Assembly: GCF_014649655.1 (NCBI RefSeq) | Contig: NZ_BMTL01000046.1 | Span: forward strand, 1 to 58,004 | DNA from: Streptomyces humidus | GTDB lineage: Bacteria; Actinomycetota; Actinomycetes; Streptomycetales; Streptomycetaceae | Reading direction: 5' to 3' | DNA length: 58,004 bases | In this document: positions 36,206 through 48,468 of the stretch, piece after piece | How positions within the stretch are numbered: the first letter of the stretch is position 1 | Layout of the letters: each line of letters opens with the position of its first letter | Made by a program: the position numbers and the translations under genes | Notes under the pieces: generated by a model | Seen by the model: only the letters and a program-made list of their open reading frames with translations | The model's database searches: none | Told to the model about the DNA's origin: nothing

Positions 36206-37021
36206 TCAGTGGACGGAGAACCCTCCGTCGACGAAGATCGCCTGCCCGGTGACATAGCCGGACGCGCGGCTCGCCAGGAACACCGCAGCCCCGGCGAAGT
36301 CCTCGGCGAGGCCGTTGCGGCCGATCATCGTGCGCGCGGCCAGCGCCGCCACCTTCTCGGGGTCGGACGACAGCCGTGTGTTGAGCGGGGTCATGACGAA
36401 CCCGGGCACCAGCGTGTTGCAGGTGACGCCGTGGGGCGACCAGGCCTCCGCCTGGGAGCGGGCCAGCGACTCCAGCGCGCCCTTGGAGACTCCGTAGGCG
36501 CCGCTGCGGACGAACGCCCGGTGCGCCTGCTGCGAGGTGATGTGGATGATCCGCCCGAAGCCCCGTTCGGCCATGCCGGGTCCGAAGCGCCGGCCCAGCA
36601 GATAGGGCGCCTCCAGGTTCACGCTCATGGTGGTGTCCCACACCGCCTCGTCCAACTCGTCCATGGGCGGCCGCAGGTTGATCCCGGCGCAGTTGACCAG
36701 GACGTCGGGTTCGCCGTAGACCTCGGCCGCCCGCTCCGCCACGGTGCGCACGCCGTCACGGGTGCTCAGGTCGCCGCTCACCCAGGCGGCCCGGCAGCCG
36801 TCCGCCGTCAGCTCGTCGACCGTCGCTGCCAGTTCCGGCTCCCGGCGCGCCACGATCACCACGCTCGCCCCCGCCCGGGCGAGTGCGCCCGCGATGCCTC
36901 GGCCGATGCCGGAACTGCCGCCGGTCACCAGGGCGGTCCGCCCGTCCAGCGAGAACAGCTCGGAGAGGTAGGCGGCCGAGAGGCCGGGCACCCGGCCGGA
37001 CGAGGCGTTCAGGGATGTCAT
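36206..37021 (-). CDS. SDR family oxidoreductase
   Basis: A 271-residue NAD(P)-dependent short-chain dehydrogenase. The cofactor motif TGGSSGIGRG follows a 30-residue leader, with NCAG, then the catalytic SQQ...YGVSK (the usual Y-x3-K) and PGFVMTPL. The classical Ser position lies in HITSQQAH. It resembles gluconate 5-dehydrogenase and 3-oxoacyl reductases, so the substrate is open. ATG 37021 has AGGAG 6 bases upstream. Twin 17-bp direct repeats and a TTGACA box lie upstream. Confidence 0.9.
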   Translation of the reverse strand: MTSLNASSGRVPGLSAAYLSELFSLDGRTALVTGGSSGIGRGIAGALARAGASVVIVARREPELAATVDELTADGCRAAWVSGDLSTRDGVRTVAERAAEVYGEPDVLVNCAGINLRPPMDELDEAVWDTTMSVNLEAPYLLGRRFGPGMAERGFGRIIHITSQQAHRAFVRSGAYGVSKGALESLARSQAEAWSPHGVTCNTLVPGFVMTPLNTRLSSDPEKVAALAARTMIGRNGLAEDFAGAAVFLASRASGYVTGQAIFVDGGFSVH

Positions 37022-37072
37022 GTCCGCTCCTGACCTGTGACGGTGATCGCTGATCGAGTGCCGCTGAAGGAT

Positions 37073-37132
37073 TGTCAACACTGATGTGTGCCACCGCAGG
37101 TTGATCGTTCGGTGTGGTTGATCGTTCGGTGT
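37073..37132 (-). promoter_or_regulatory. SDR promoter region with tandem 17-bp direct repeat
   Basis: On the minus strand a consensus -35 TTGACA lies at 37078-37073 (the -10 is weak, near 37050). Just upstream a 17-bp unit (GGTTGATCGTTCGGTGT on the plus strand) occurs twice without a gap at 37099-37132. Paired direct repeats next to -35 suggest an activator or regulator binding side by side. Confidence 0.5.
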
Positions 37133-37259
37133 TCACGTACGTGGGGGACGCGGTGGGGGCCTTGACCCGGAATCGTGGGACCTGCCCGCGCCGGAGTCGC
37201 CGATGCGCACCGAGGGTCGTCCTCTCGACCGCCGGCCCTGCTCGAGCCCCGTCGAGCGG

Positions 37260-37694
37260 TCAGCTCAGCGAGTCGCCCCAGCCGCTCTGGATCATCGTCT
37301 GGAAGGCCCAGGTTCCCCCACGCCGTACAAGGATGTCCGCGTACCGCAGTCGCCGCTTCTCCCCGCCGGCGGTCATGGTCGAGTCGGTGAACACCACGGC
37401 CACGGACGGGCTCAGGAACACCGGGGTGCGGGTCGAGTCGAAGGAGATCGTCTCGTCGCCGCCTTCGCTCATGACCTGGCTCATGGTGGCGACGAACTGT
37501 TCGCGGGTCCACTGAGCGGTACGCCCGTCGCCCTGGGAGTCGTCGCTGACCAGGTTGAGCGGGAAGACCGCCATGTCGGCCATGCGCTCGATGTCACGCC
37601 GGGCACTGGCCGAGTCGTACGCGGTGAACCACGCATCCAGGCTCGCGCGGTCCTCGGCCGACGGAATGTACCCGGTGTCGGGCAGTACGGTCAC
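37260..37694 (-). CDS. SnoaL-like / NTF2-like domain protein
   Basis: A 144-residue single-domain protein with the cone-shaped NTF2-like pattern: helix LDAWFTAYDSASARRDIERM, WTREQFVATMSQVM, and beta strands ending in GGTWAFQTMIQSGWGDSL. Members act as polyketide cyclases, dehydratases, or simply bind ligands, and no activity can be assigned. GTG 37694 has GAGGGGGA upstream. A consensus-like promoter overlapped by a palindrome controls it. Confidence 0.8.
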   Translation of the reverse strand: MTVLPDTGYIPSAEDRASLDAWFTAYDSASARRDIERMADMAVFPLNLVSDDSQGDGRTAQWTREQFVATMSQVMSEGGDETISFDSTRTPVFLSPSVAVVFTDSTMTAGGEKRRLRYADILVRRGGTWAFQTMIQSGWGDSLS

Positions 37695-37728
37695 AGGTCC
37701 CCCTCAGGAACGTTGCTGACTCGCACTG

Positions 37729-37766
37729 ACCGTACGTCCCGACGAGTCAGTAGTCAAACTTGATTA
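37729..37766 (-). promoter_or_regulatory. Promoter of the SnoaL-like gene with operator over the -35
   Basis: On the minus strand TTGACT (37757-37752), a 17-base spacer and TACGGT (37734-37729) form a good HrdB-type promoter. A 16-bp near-palindrome (plus strand TAGTCAAACTTGATTA, 37751-37766) covers the -35, so a bound protein would block transcription. Confidence 0.6.
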
Positions 37767-37878
37767 GTTACGGAACCGGCAGGGAACGCCGACGACGAGC
37801 TGGGGGCGGTGATCAAGCCGCTGTCGGCCAAGGGGGAGCGTCGGACTCGACATCCGGGATGCAAGCGGACGCTCTGCC

Positions 37879-40800
37879 CTACTGGTGGGGCTGGGGCTGG
37901 GGGTGGGCCGGGTCCGGGGACGTCGGCTCCGCCCTGGTGGTCGCTCCCGGTCTGCGGCCCGTCCGGTCGATCAGTGCGGTCACGTCGTGCGGGGTCAGGA
38001 GCAGGGCCTGGGCGATCTGACGGTCACTGTGACCTGCGCGGAGCAGCTCGGCCAGCCGGTGTTCGGTCGGGGAGAGACTCGGGGCCGCCGGCGGCGCCGG
38101 TCCCGGCCGTACTCCTGCCGCGGTGAGCGCTTCGCGTACGTGGCCGGCCAGCAGGACGCTGCCGCAGGCGTCCGCGAGGCGGAGCGCCCGGGTGAGGGAC
38201 CGGCGGGCCTCGTCGGCCTCGCCGCCGCGCAGGAGGGCGGTGCCCAGCTCGTAGTGGGCGCGGGCCAGTTCCAGACGGGCGGGGGACCGCTCCAGCAGGG
38301 CCACGGCCTCGCGCAGGAGGGCCAGTCCTCTGCGGCCGCCGTGGATGACGCCCAGGCAGCGTGTGGCCACCCCGATCGCTCGCTCGGTGCCCCACTGGTG
38401 GGCCAGCTCCATTTCCTCGGTGGCCAGGTGGAGCGCGTCCGTCCGCTGTCCGAGCGCGAGGTGCAGCGAGGCCGCCCGCGATCGCCAGGGCGCCCCGGCC
38501 AGGTTCGTGACCCGTGCCCGGTTCTCGTCCGCGCCGTACTCGTGCAGGACGGCGAGGGCGGCGGCAGGCCTGCCCCGCGCCGCGTGCAGGCGGCTGCGTG
38601 CGAGGAGCGCCGGGCCTTGCCATGTCCAGCCCACCCGGTCGAAGTCGGCGTCCGGGGTGAGCGCTGCCGTCGCCGAGGCCAGGTCGCACCGCTCGATGAG
38701 TGATTCGCCGACCTGGGTCGTCATCGCCAGTCTCACCCGAGGTTCCAGGCCCTGGTCGGCGGTGGCGGCGGGGTGTCCGAAGTCGGAGGTGAGCGGTAGC
38801 TGCCGGCCGCGGCGGCCCTCGACGAGCAGCTGCCAGGTCATCGCGGACGAGACGATCAGGAAGGAGCCCCACCGGCCACCCATGTCGGCGATGCGGTCGA
38901 ATCGCGCGACCGCGTCCTCCAGACGGTCGGTGGCCACGAAGGCCAGCCCGGCCAGGGTCACGAGCATCTGGGACGTGTCCGCCGCGACCAGGCCGCCTCG
39001 AAGGGCCCGGTCGAGGAGATCGTTGGTGACCTGGGCGCTGGCCTCCCCGGTGGTGGCCGCAGCGGTCAGCGCGGCCAGGACCATACATTCACCAGGGGTG
39101 TCACCGGCCAGCTTGTGGTCCCACAGCCGTCGTGCGTGCTGCCGGACGGTGGAGAGGGTGGACAGCCGGTCATATCCGATCAGCAGCATCTGCGCCTGCA
39201 GGAACCATGAGACCTCACGAGCGAGGCCGGTGCCGTCGTCGGTCCGCCGCAGGTCCTCCACCGCGCGGGCGAGGGTGTCGACGGCGAGCTCGTGCTCATG
39301 GCTGAGGAACAGCGCGCTGCCGAGCAGCGAGGCCGCCTCGGCCAGGGCGTACGGGTCGGCCAGGGCCGCCGAGGCCTGCGTCAGGTGGTGCCTGGCCGCG
39401 CCGACGTCGATCTGCATCTCGTCCTTGCCCAGCTCCAGCAGCAACGGACCACGCTCTTCGACCGACACCGGCTCGCGCAGAGCCCGGCGCAGACAGGCGG
39501 CGGTGACCTCCGGAGCCCCTCGGCCACGAGTCGCCCGCGCCGCCTGCCTCAAGGCGTCCACCCACCAGTGCGCACCGCCCGGTTCGGCCAGCAGCAGGTG
39601 GGCCGCCACCAACTCGTCGGCAGCGCCGTCGCGCCGCAGCAGCTCGGCTGCCCGCGCGTGACCGGCGGCCAGCTCCACCGGCCCCAGGACGGCTTCGGCC
39701 ACAGCGGCGCGGACCAGGGAATGACCGAACCGCGCCGGCTCACCGGACGCCAGCACACCGATCCGCCGCAGCCGGCCGCCGAGCTCCCGCGCCGACGACT
39801 CGCCCAACCCCGCCAGTTCGGCCGCGGTCCTCCAGGTGGCCTCGTCCCCCAGCACCACCAGGGCCCGCGCCAGACGGAGGACCGGCTCCGGCTCGTCGGC
39901 CAGCCGCTTGACGACGGTGCCGGCCAGGATCCGGCCACCGAACTCCTCCACCAGACGGGCCTGGTCGTCGGCGGGCCTGACCTGGTTCTCCGCCAGGGTC
40001 CGCAGCAGCTCGTGCAGCAGCAAGGGGTTGCCCTCGGCGGCCGTGGCGCAGGCGGCGACGAACCGCGGTTCGCCGGGCCCCAGGCTCGCCCGCACCAGGT
40101 GGGTCACACTGTCGACGTCCAGTCCGGGCAGGTCGATCAGCCGGCAGTAGGGCTGACCGGAGATCCGCTCCAGCAGCGGCTCGGACCCGGCCCCGCTGTC
40201 CGGCCGCACTGCCAGCACCAGCAGCAGGGGCAGCCCCCGCAGACGTCGCGCCAGGTACTCCAACCACCGCACCGACGGGGCATCCGCCCAGTGCGCGTCG
40301 TCGACCACCAAGGCGACGGGCCCCTCGTCGGCCATGTGCACCATCAGCCAGTAAAGACTGTGCAGGAGGCCGGGCGACGCCTCGGGCGACAACTCACCGG
40401 TCCCCTCGACACGCAGAGCGCGTGAAGCCGACTGCGCCGGACCGGACAACAGCCGCGCCCGGCCCGCGGCACCGGCTCGGGCCAGGAGGGGCTCGACCAA
40501 CTGCCGCAGCACCGCGAACGCGAAGCCCTGCTCCAGCTCCGATCCGCTCGCGGTCGCCACCAGGATCTCCCGTGGGTCCAGGCCGGTCGTCCACGTGTCC
40601 AGCAGCGCGGTCTTCCCCATCCCAGCGCCCGCCCGGACCAGCACTATGCCGCCCCGGCCCGCCCGGACCTCACCGGCCGCACGCCCCAGCACCGTCAGCT
40701 GGTCCTGCCGGTCGACCAGGCCGGGCTCCACCCCGCCGTCGTCGACAGGCGGACTCACCTGCCGGCCGGAGCGGCCCGCCGCGAACAACGCGGCGGCGTC

Positions 40801-41124
40801 GGCGTCGCCCAGCCCCAGCGCCGACACCAGCATCTGCACCGTGCGGCGCTGCGGACGCGCCCGTCGGCCCCGCTCCAGATCCCGGATGGACCGGGCGGCC
40901 AGCCCGGTGGCCTCGGCAAGCTCCTCCTGCGTCAGATCCGCGGCCCGGCGCAGTTCCAACAACATCTCACCGAAGGTCGCCAACTCGCCCCGCCCCCTGC
41001 CCACCGCCCCTGCCGCAGAGGACGATCCGTTCGAGTCCTGCCCGAAGCATCCTGACGAGGAGTCCAACGCCCCACTGCCGCAGGGCTGTTGATCGGATGC
41101 TACCGGGGGGCCTTCGCGGTGCAT
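37879..41124 (-). CDS. Large STAND ATPase regulator with N-terminal XRE and C-terminal LuxR-like helix-turn-helix
   Basis: About 1081 residues. An XRE helix-turn-helix (FGEMLLELRRAADLTQEELA, then SIRDLERGRRARPQRRTV) comes first, followed by an AAA/STAND domain with Walker A RAGAGMGKT and Walker B ALVVDDAHWAD. A long helical TPR-like region with repeated ALA...RLHLA units follows. The C-terminal LSPTEHRLAELLRAGHSDRQ segment is a LuxR-type recognition helix region, though its second helix (AQALLLTPHDVTALI) is divergent. LAL regulators often control secondary metabolism. The start is unsure: ATG 41124, GTG 41004, TTG 40983 and ATG 40965 are in frame and none has a strong ribosome-binding site. 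Confidence 0.82.
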   Translation of the reverse strand: MHREGPPVASDQQPCGSGALDSSSGCFGQDSNGSSSAAGAVGRGRGELATFGEMLLELRRAADLTQEELAEATGLAARSIRDLERGRRARPQRRTVQMLVSALGLGDADAAALFAAGRSGRQVSPPVDDGGVEPGLVDRQDQLTVLGRAAGEVRAGRGGIVLVRAGAGMGKTALLDTWTTGLDPREILVATASGSELEQGFAFAVLRQLVEPLLARAGAAGRARLLSGPAQSASRALRVEGTGELSPEASPGLLHSLYWLMVHMADEGPVALVVDDAHWADAPSVRWLEYLARRLRGLPLLLVLAVRPDSGAGSEPLLERISGQPYCRLIDLPGLDVDSVTHLVRASLGPGEPRFVAACATAAEGNPLLLHELLRTLAENQVRPADDQARLVEEFGGRILAGTVVKRLADEPEPVLRLARALVVLGDEATWRTAAELAGLGESSARELGGRLRRIGVLASGEPARFGHSLVRAAVAEAVLGPVELAAGHARAAELLRRDGAADELVAAHLLLAEPGGAHWWVDALRQAARATRGRGAPEVTAACLRRALREPVSVEERGPLLLELGKDEMQIDVGAARHHLTQASAALADPYALAEAASLLGSALFLSHEHELAVDTLARAVEDLRRTDDGTGLAREVSWFLQAQMLLIGYDRLSTLSTVRQHARRLWDHKLAGDTPGECMVLAALTAAATTGEASAQVTNDLLDRALRGGLVAADTSQMLVTLAGLAFVATDRLEDAVARFDRIADMGGRWGSFLIVSSAMTWQLLVEGRRGRQLPLTSDFGHPAATADQGLEPRVRLAMTTQVGESLIERCDLASATAALTPDADFDRVGWTWQGPALLARSRLHAARGRPAAALAVLHEYGADENRARVTNLAGAPWRSRAASLHLALGQRTDALHLATEEMELAHQWGTERAIGVATRCLGVIHGGRRGLALLREAVALLERSPARLELARAHYELGTALLRGGEADEARRSLTRALRLADACGSVLLAGHVREALTAAGVRPGPAPPAAPSLSPTEHRLAELLRAGHSDRQIAQALLLTPHDVTALIDRTGRRPGATTRAEPTSPDPAHPQPQPHQ

Positions 41125-41442
41125 CGGCTTTCGGGACGCGGGATGGTGGTGTGTCGAGTCCGCGGTCGTGGCGCGGAGCGGAGTGGCACAGCAACGGACG
41201 AGAAGGCCGGAAGCGTCGCCCTGCGGAGCGCGCTGGGGCCGCTGAGGGGGAAGCCGTCCGAGCCCGCCGGGCGGGGCCGGCTCCGGCGGGACACGTGGAG
41301 AGCCGGACGCGCGTGGTGACACGCACGTCCGGCTCGGGTCCGTGGCTCGGGTCCGTGGCTCGGGTCTGCCGGCCGGGTCGGCGATCCGGGGAGACGGAAC
41401 GACGGGAACGTCGTCACCGCAGCCTGGGCCGGCCGCACGACC
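41125..41442. other. Intergenic region with a short 13-bp repeat
   Basis: 318 bases between two minus-strand genes. A GGCTCGGGTCCGT unit is repeated about three times near 41329-41370. No gene or clear promoter was found. Confidence 0.5.
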
Positions 41443-42030
41443 TCAGCCTTGCGACTTCCAGGTTTCGGGGAGTGCGGGAAGCTCGTCCGCGATCTTCCTG
41501 ATGGCCTTCTCGCCCAGATCGGTGCGGTGGACCTCGCCGCTCCTGATGAACACGTACACCCAGTCGGGGCGGACGAAGGCGGTGCTGACGCCGCCCGCGA
41601 AGTGAGTGGGGAGGCCGGGGAACCGGTCGGCGAGCTTCTTGGTGGCGCCGGCGGCCCGGTCGGTGTGATGGACTTCCCCGCCCTTGATGAACCCGTGGAC
41701 GCCGTTGGGCAGGACGTAGGCGGCGTCCACGCCTTGCGCGAAGCTCTTGGGGAGGGTGGGGAACCGGTCGGTGAGTCTGCGGGTGGCGCCGGCGGCCCGG
41801 TCGGTGTGATGGACCTCCCCGCCTCTGATGAACCCCTGCTCGCCGCCGGGCAGGGTGTAGGCGGCGGTGATTCCGAGGGCCTCGTCGCGGTCGTCTCCGG
41901 TGGCCGCTGACGCGCCGGGCGCGTAGGCCGCTCCGGTGCCCAACGCGATCGTGGCCGCGCCGCCGACCGCGGCAGCCCTGCTGAGCATCTGCCTACGACT
42001 CGGCGCGGACCGATCGTCCGACTTCTTCAT
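41443..42030 (-). CDS. Tat-exported hemopexin-repeat protein
   Basis: A 195-residue secreted protein. The Tat motif SRRQMLSRAA (11-20) and a hydrophobic stretch end near ASA (about 42). The mature part is three repeats of about 48 residues, with cores ITAAYTLPGGEQGFIRGGEV, VDAAYVLPNGVHGFIKGGEV and VSTAFVRPDWVYVFIRSGEV, each followed by HxTD and a DxFPxLP turn. This is the hemopexin repeat pattern (A-Y/F-x-P-x-G-x-x-F-x-G). Four repeats make a full propeller, so three suggest an incomplete or oligomeric propeller. AAAGGAGAG precedes the ATG. It lies 162 bases downstream of the DUF4157 gene on the same strand and may be co-transcribed. Confidence 0.82.
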   Translation of the reverse strand: MKKSDDRSAPSRRQMLSRAAAVGGAATIALGTGAAYAPGASAATGDDRDEALGITAAYTLPGGEQGFIRGGEVHHTDRAAGATRRLTDRFPTLPKSFAQGVDAAYVLPNGVHGFIKGGEVHHTDRAAGATKKLADRFPGLPTHFAGGVSTAFVRPDWVYVFIRSGEVHRTDLGEKAIRKIADELPALPETWKSQG

Positions 42031-42192
42031 GTCTCTCTCCTTTGGTGGCGTTCTCTGTCGTCGGCGCGCTTGCGGCAGCCCTGCGCGGACATCCGGCACG
42101 CCCGCCGACCGGCTGGAGGGTGGAGCGGATCACAGCCGTGGATCGGGGAAGCCGGTGGCGGCGGAGGCGGGCCGTCGCCCAGCCCCCGACGC

Positions 42193-46310
<4,118 letters not shown>

Positions 46311-46313
46311 GTC

Positions 46314-46400
46314 CTGTCTCAACGAAGTCAGTCGCCCGTGCTCAGCTGACCTGCGCGGACTGGATTGGGTGAGACGCGTGGACTGGGTTCGTTGAGACAG
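46314..46400. repeat. 87-bp element bounded by 20-bp inverted repeats
   Basis: CTGTCTCAACGAA (46314-46326) is perfectly inverted at 46388-46400. Extending to 20 bases (46314-46333 with 46381-46400) gives 18 of 20 matches. The inner 47 bases do not code. It may be a MITE-like relic or the fused ends of an insertion sequence. Confidence 0.6.
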
Positions 46401-46717
46401 ACTCACGGTCTTGGGGCTGAAGCACGTGAGTCAAAGTTTCCCGTCTCGGAAGATCTGGTCTTTTGGCTCGGAACTCGCGTCGGATAAGTGCTGGCTGCGC
46501 CGACCGCAGACGCTCCGCCATACCCCTCAGCGAGGCCCGCCCTTCTTCGCCCGCCGTGCGCAGGCCCGTACCACCTCTGTGGGGCCGATTTTGCGGCTGG
46601 TCACGGGTGGGCACGGGCTTCCTCTCGCCGTCTGGTCCTGCGGCAGGCCAGCCCACGGGTCGTAGCATCGTTCAACGATTCCGCGGTGTGCATCTGAACC
46701 TGTCGTCGCCCGTGGGC

Positions 46718-47661
46718 CTATTTCGAGGTTGCGAGCGTGTGCACGACGGCGTCGGCCATGGCGCGTTCGCCGCGCCCGTTGGGGTGGACGGCTGCGGCGT
46801 CGTCGTCGAGGAGGGGTTCGATCCAGCGGGTGCCCGCGTCCGCGCAGGCGTCGTGGCCTTCGAAGGGCGTGTAGGTGTCGACGTAGTGGGTTCCGGCTGC
46901 CTCGGCGCGCTGCTTGAGCATCGCGTTGAGCTGCTCTTCCTTTTCGCGTAGGTAGGTCACGTCGCCGGGTGCGATGGGCAGTTCGCGGCCGCACTCGGTG
47001 CCGTCGGAGGGGAGGATCGCGGGGTAGCCGACGACGTAGATCTCGGCCTGGGGTGCGCGGCGCGCGACTTCCTTCAGCGTGGCGGAGAGCTTCTCGCCGG
47101 TCTGTTCGATCTTGCCCCGCACCTTGTCGGTGCCGTCGGTGATGCTGACGTACTGCCGCTCGCAGGGAGCGTCCTCAGAGATGTGCCTGCCGCTGCCCTG
47201 GGCCTGGTACGCCACTCCCATCGTGACGCACCGTTTGATCAGCGAGGCGAAGCCGATGTCGTTGCCGCCGATGCCGAGGGTGACCAGCCGGGTCTCGGCG
47301 GACAGCGCGGTGAGCTGGGCGGGGTTGGTGCCGTCGTCGGTGGACTGGGGGGAGGTGAGGTCGGGGATCTTGGCGCCGGTGCAGCTGAGGTCCTTGAAGT
47401 CCGCGCCTTTCAGGCCGAGTTCGGCGGCGACGAGGGACGGTAGTTGTGGTCGGAGCGGTCACAGCCGGGCGGGTTCCCGGTCTGGAGCGGTATGCCGGGG
47501 CCCGCGGTGTAGGAGTCGCCCAGGGCCACGTACGGTCCTTGCGCCGTGACCGGCGGGTTCGCGTCGTCGCCCTCGGCGTGCCGGGTCAGGCCGACCGCGG
47601 TGGCCAGTACGGCGCAGGAGAGGAGAACTCCGGCCAGTGCCATGCGCATGTGCGTCGTCAT
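46718..47661 (-). pseudogene. SGNH/GDSL hydrolase, frameshifted
   Basis: A secreted lipase/esterase-type hydrolase of about 314 residues if restored. The first frame (from ATG 47661) gives a signal-anchor MRMALAGVLLSCAVLATAVG and the block I motif VALGDSYTAGPG, then GCDRSDHNY. It then leaves frame at about 47440. The rest, in another frame, carries SLVAAELGLKGADF, TLGIGGNDIGFASL (block III) and VHPNGRGERAMAD with the catalytic His. Inserting a single C in the run at 47438-47442 (restoring NYPSLVAAEL) would reunite both parts. So it is either a recent pseudogene or a one-base sequence error. Confidence 0.85.
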
Positions 47662-47811
47662 CGTGTGTCCGTTCGTCGAGGTGCCCTGCTCTTCGAGGGC
47701 GAGCAGGCCGGTTCGGTGATGAGCGGGTACGGGGACGAGCGGAGGGAGGGGGGAAAGCGGCTTGCCGGTGACGGGTCCGTCAGAGCTGGTCGGCAGCCGC
47801 CCGGGGTGGGC

Positions 47812-48468
47812 TCACGCGGGCCGGACGAGCCCCACGTCGTATGCGAAGATCACCGCCTGCACCCGGTCCCGCGCGCCGATCTTCGTGAGCACGTGGCTGA
47901 CGTGGGATTTGACGGTGGACTCGGCGAGATGGAAGCGGCCGGCGATCTCGGCGTTGCTGTAGCCGGTGGCCATGGCTGTGAGGACGTCACGTTCGCGGTC
48001 GGTGAGGGCGGCGACGCGGGCATCCTGGTCGGGGTTGCGGCCGGGCAGCCGGTGGGCGAAGGCGTCGATGAGCTTGCGGGTCAGGCCGGGGGCGACCACG
48101 GCGTCCCCGGCGGCCACCGCGCGGATCCCGGCGGCGAGTTCGTCGGGCAGCGCGTCCTTGAGCAGGAAGCCGCTGGCTCCGGCGCGCAGGGCGGCGTAGG
48201 CGTACTCGTCGAGGTCGAAGGTGGTCAGGACCAGCACGCGGGAGCGGCCGCCGGACTGGACGATGCGGCGGGTGGCCTCGATGCCGTCCATGCCGGGCAT
48301 CCGTACGTCCATCAGCACGACGTCGGGGCGGAGTTCGGCGGTCATGCGGACCGCTTCGGCGCCGTGGGTGGCCTCGCCGACCGCGGTCAGGTCGGCTTGC
48401 TGTTCCAGGAGCATGCTGAACGCGAAGCGTTGCAGGGCCTGGTCGTCGACGATGAGGACGGTGGTCAT
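47812..48468 (-). CDS. NarL/FixJ family response regulator
   Basis: A 218-residue regulator. The receiver domain has acidic DD at 8-9, phosphoacceptor D54 in VVLMDVRMPGMDG, the TTFD switch and K in FLLKDA. The LuxR-type helix-turn-helix reads LTDRERDVLTAMATGYSNAE, then STVKSHVSHVLTKIGARDRV. Its ATG overlaps the stop of the kinase gene by 4 bases, so the two are a pair. The genes probably affect the MMPL exporter 200 bases further upstream, although no binding site was found. Confidence 0.95.
   Translation of the reverse strand: MTTVLIVDDQALQRFAFSMLLEQQADLTAVGEATHGAEAVRMTAELRPDVVLMDVRMPGMDGIEATRRIVQSGGRSRVLVLTTFDLDEYAYAALRAGASGFLLKDALPDELAAGIRAVAAGDAVVAPGLTRKLIDAFAHRLPGRNPDQDARVAALTDRERDVLTAMATGYSNAEIAGRFHLAESTVKSHVSHVLTKIGARDRVQAVIFAYDVGLVRPA

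Noticed and set aside
46342..46668. 108-codon minus-strand open frame
   Set aside because: It runs into the inverted-repeat element, lacks a ribosome-binding site and has no recognisable domain. It could not be supported as a gene.
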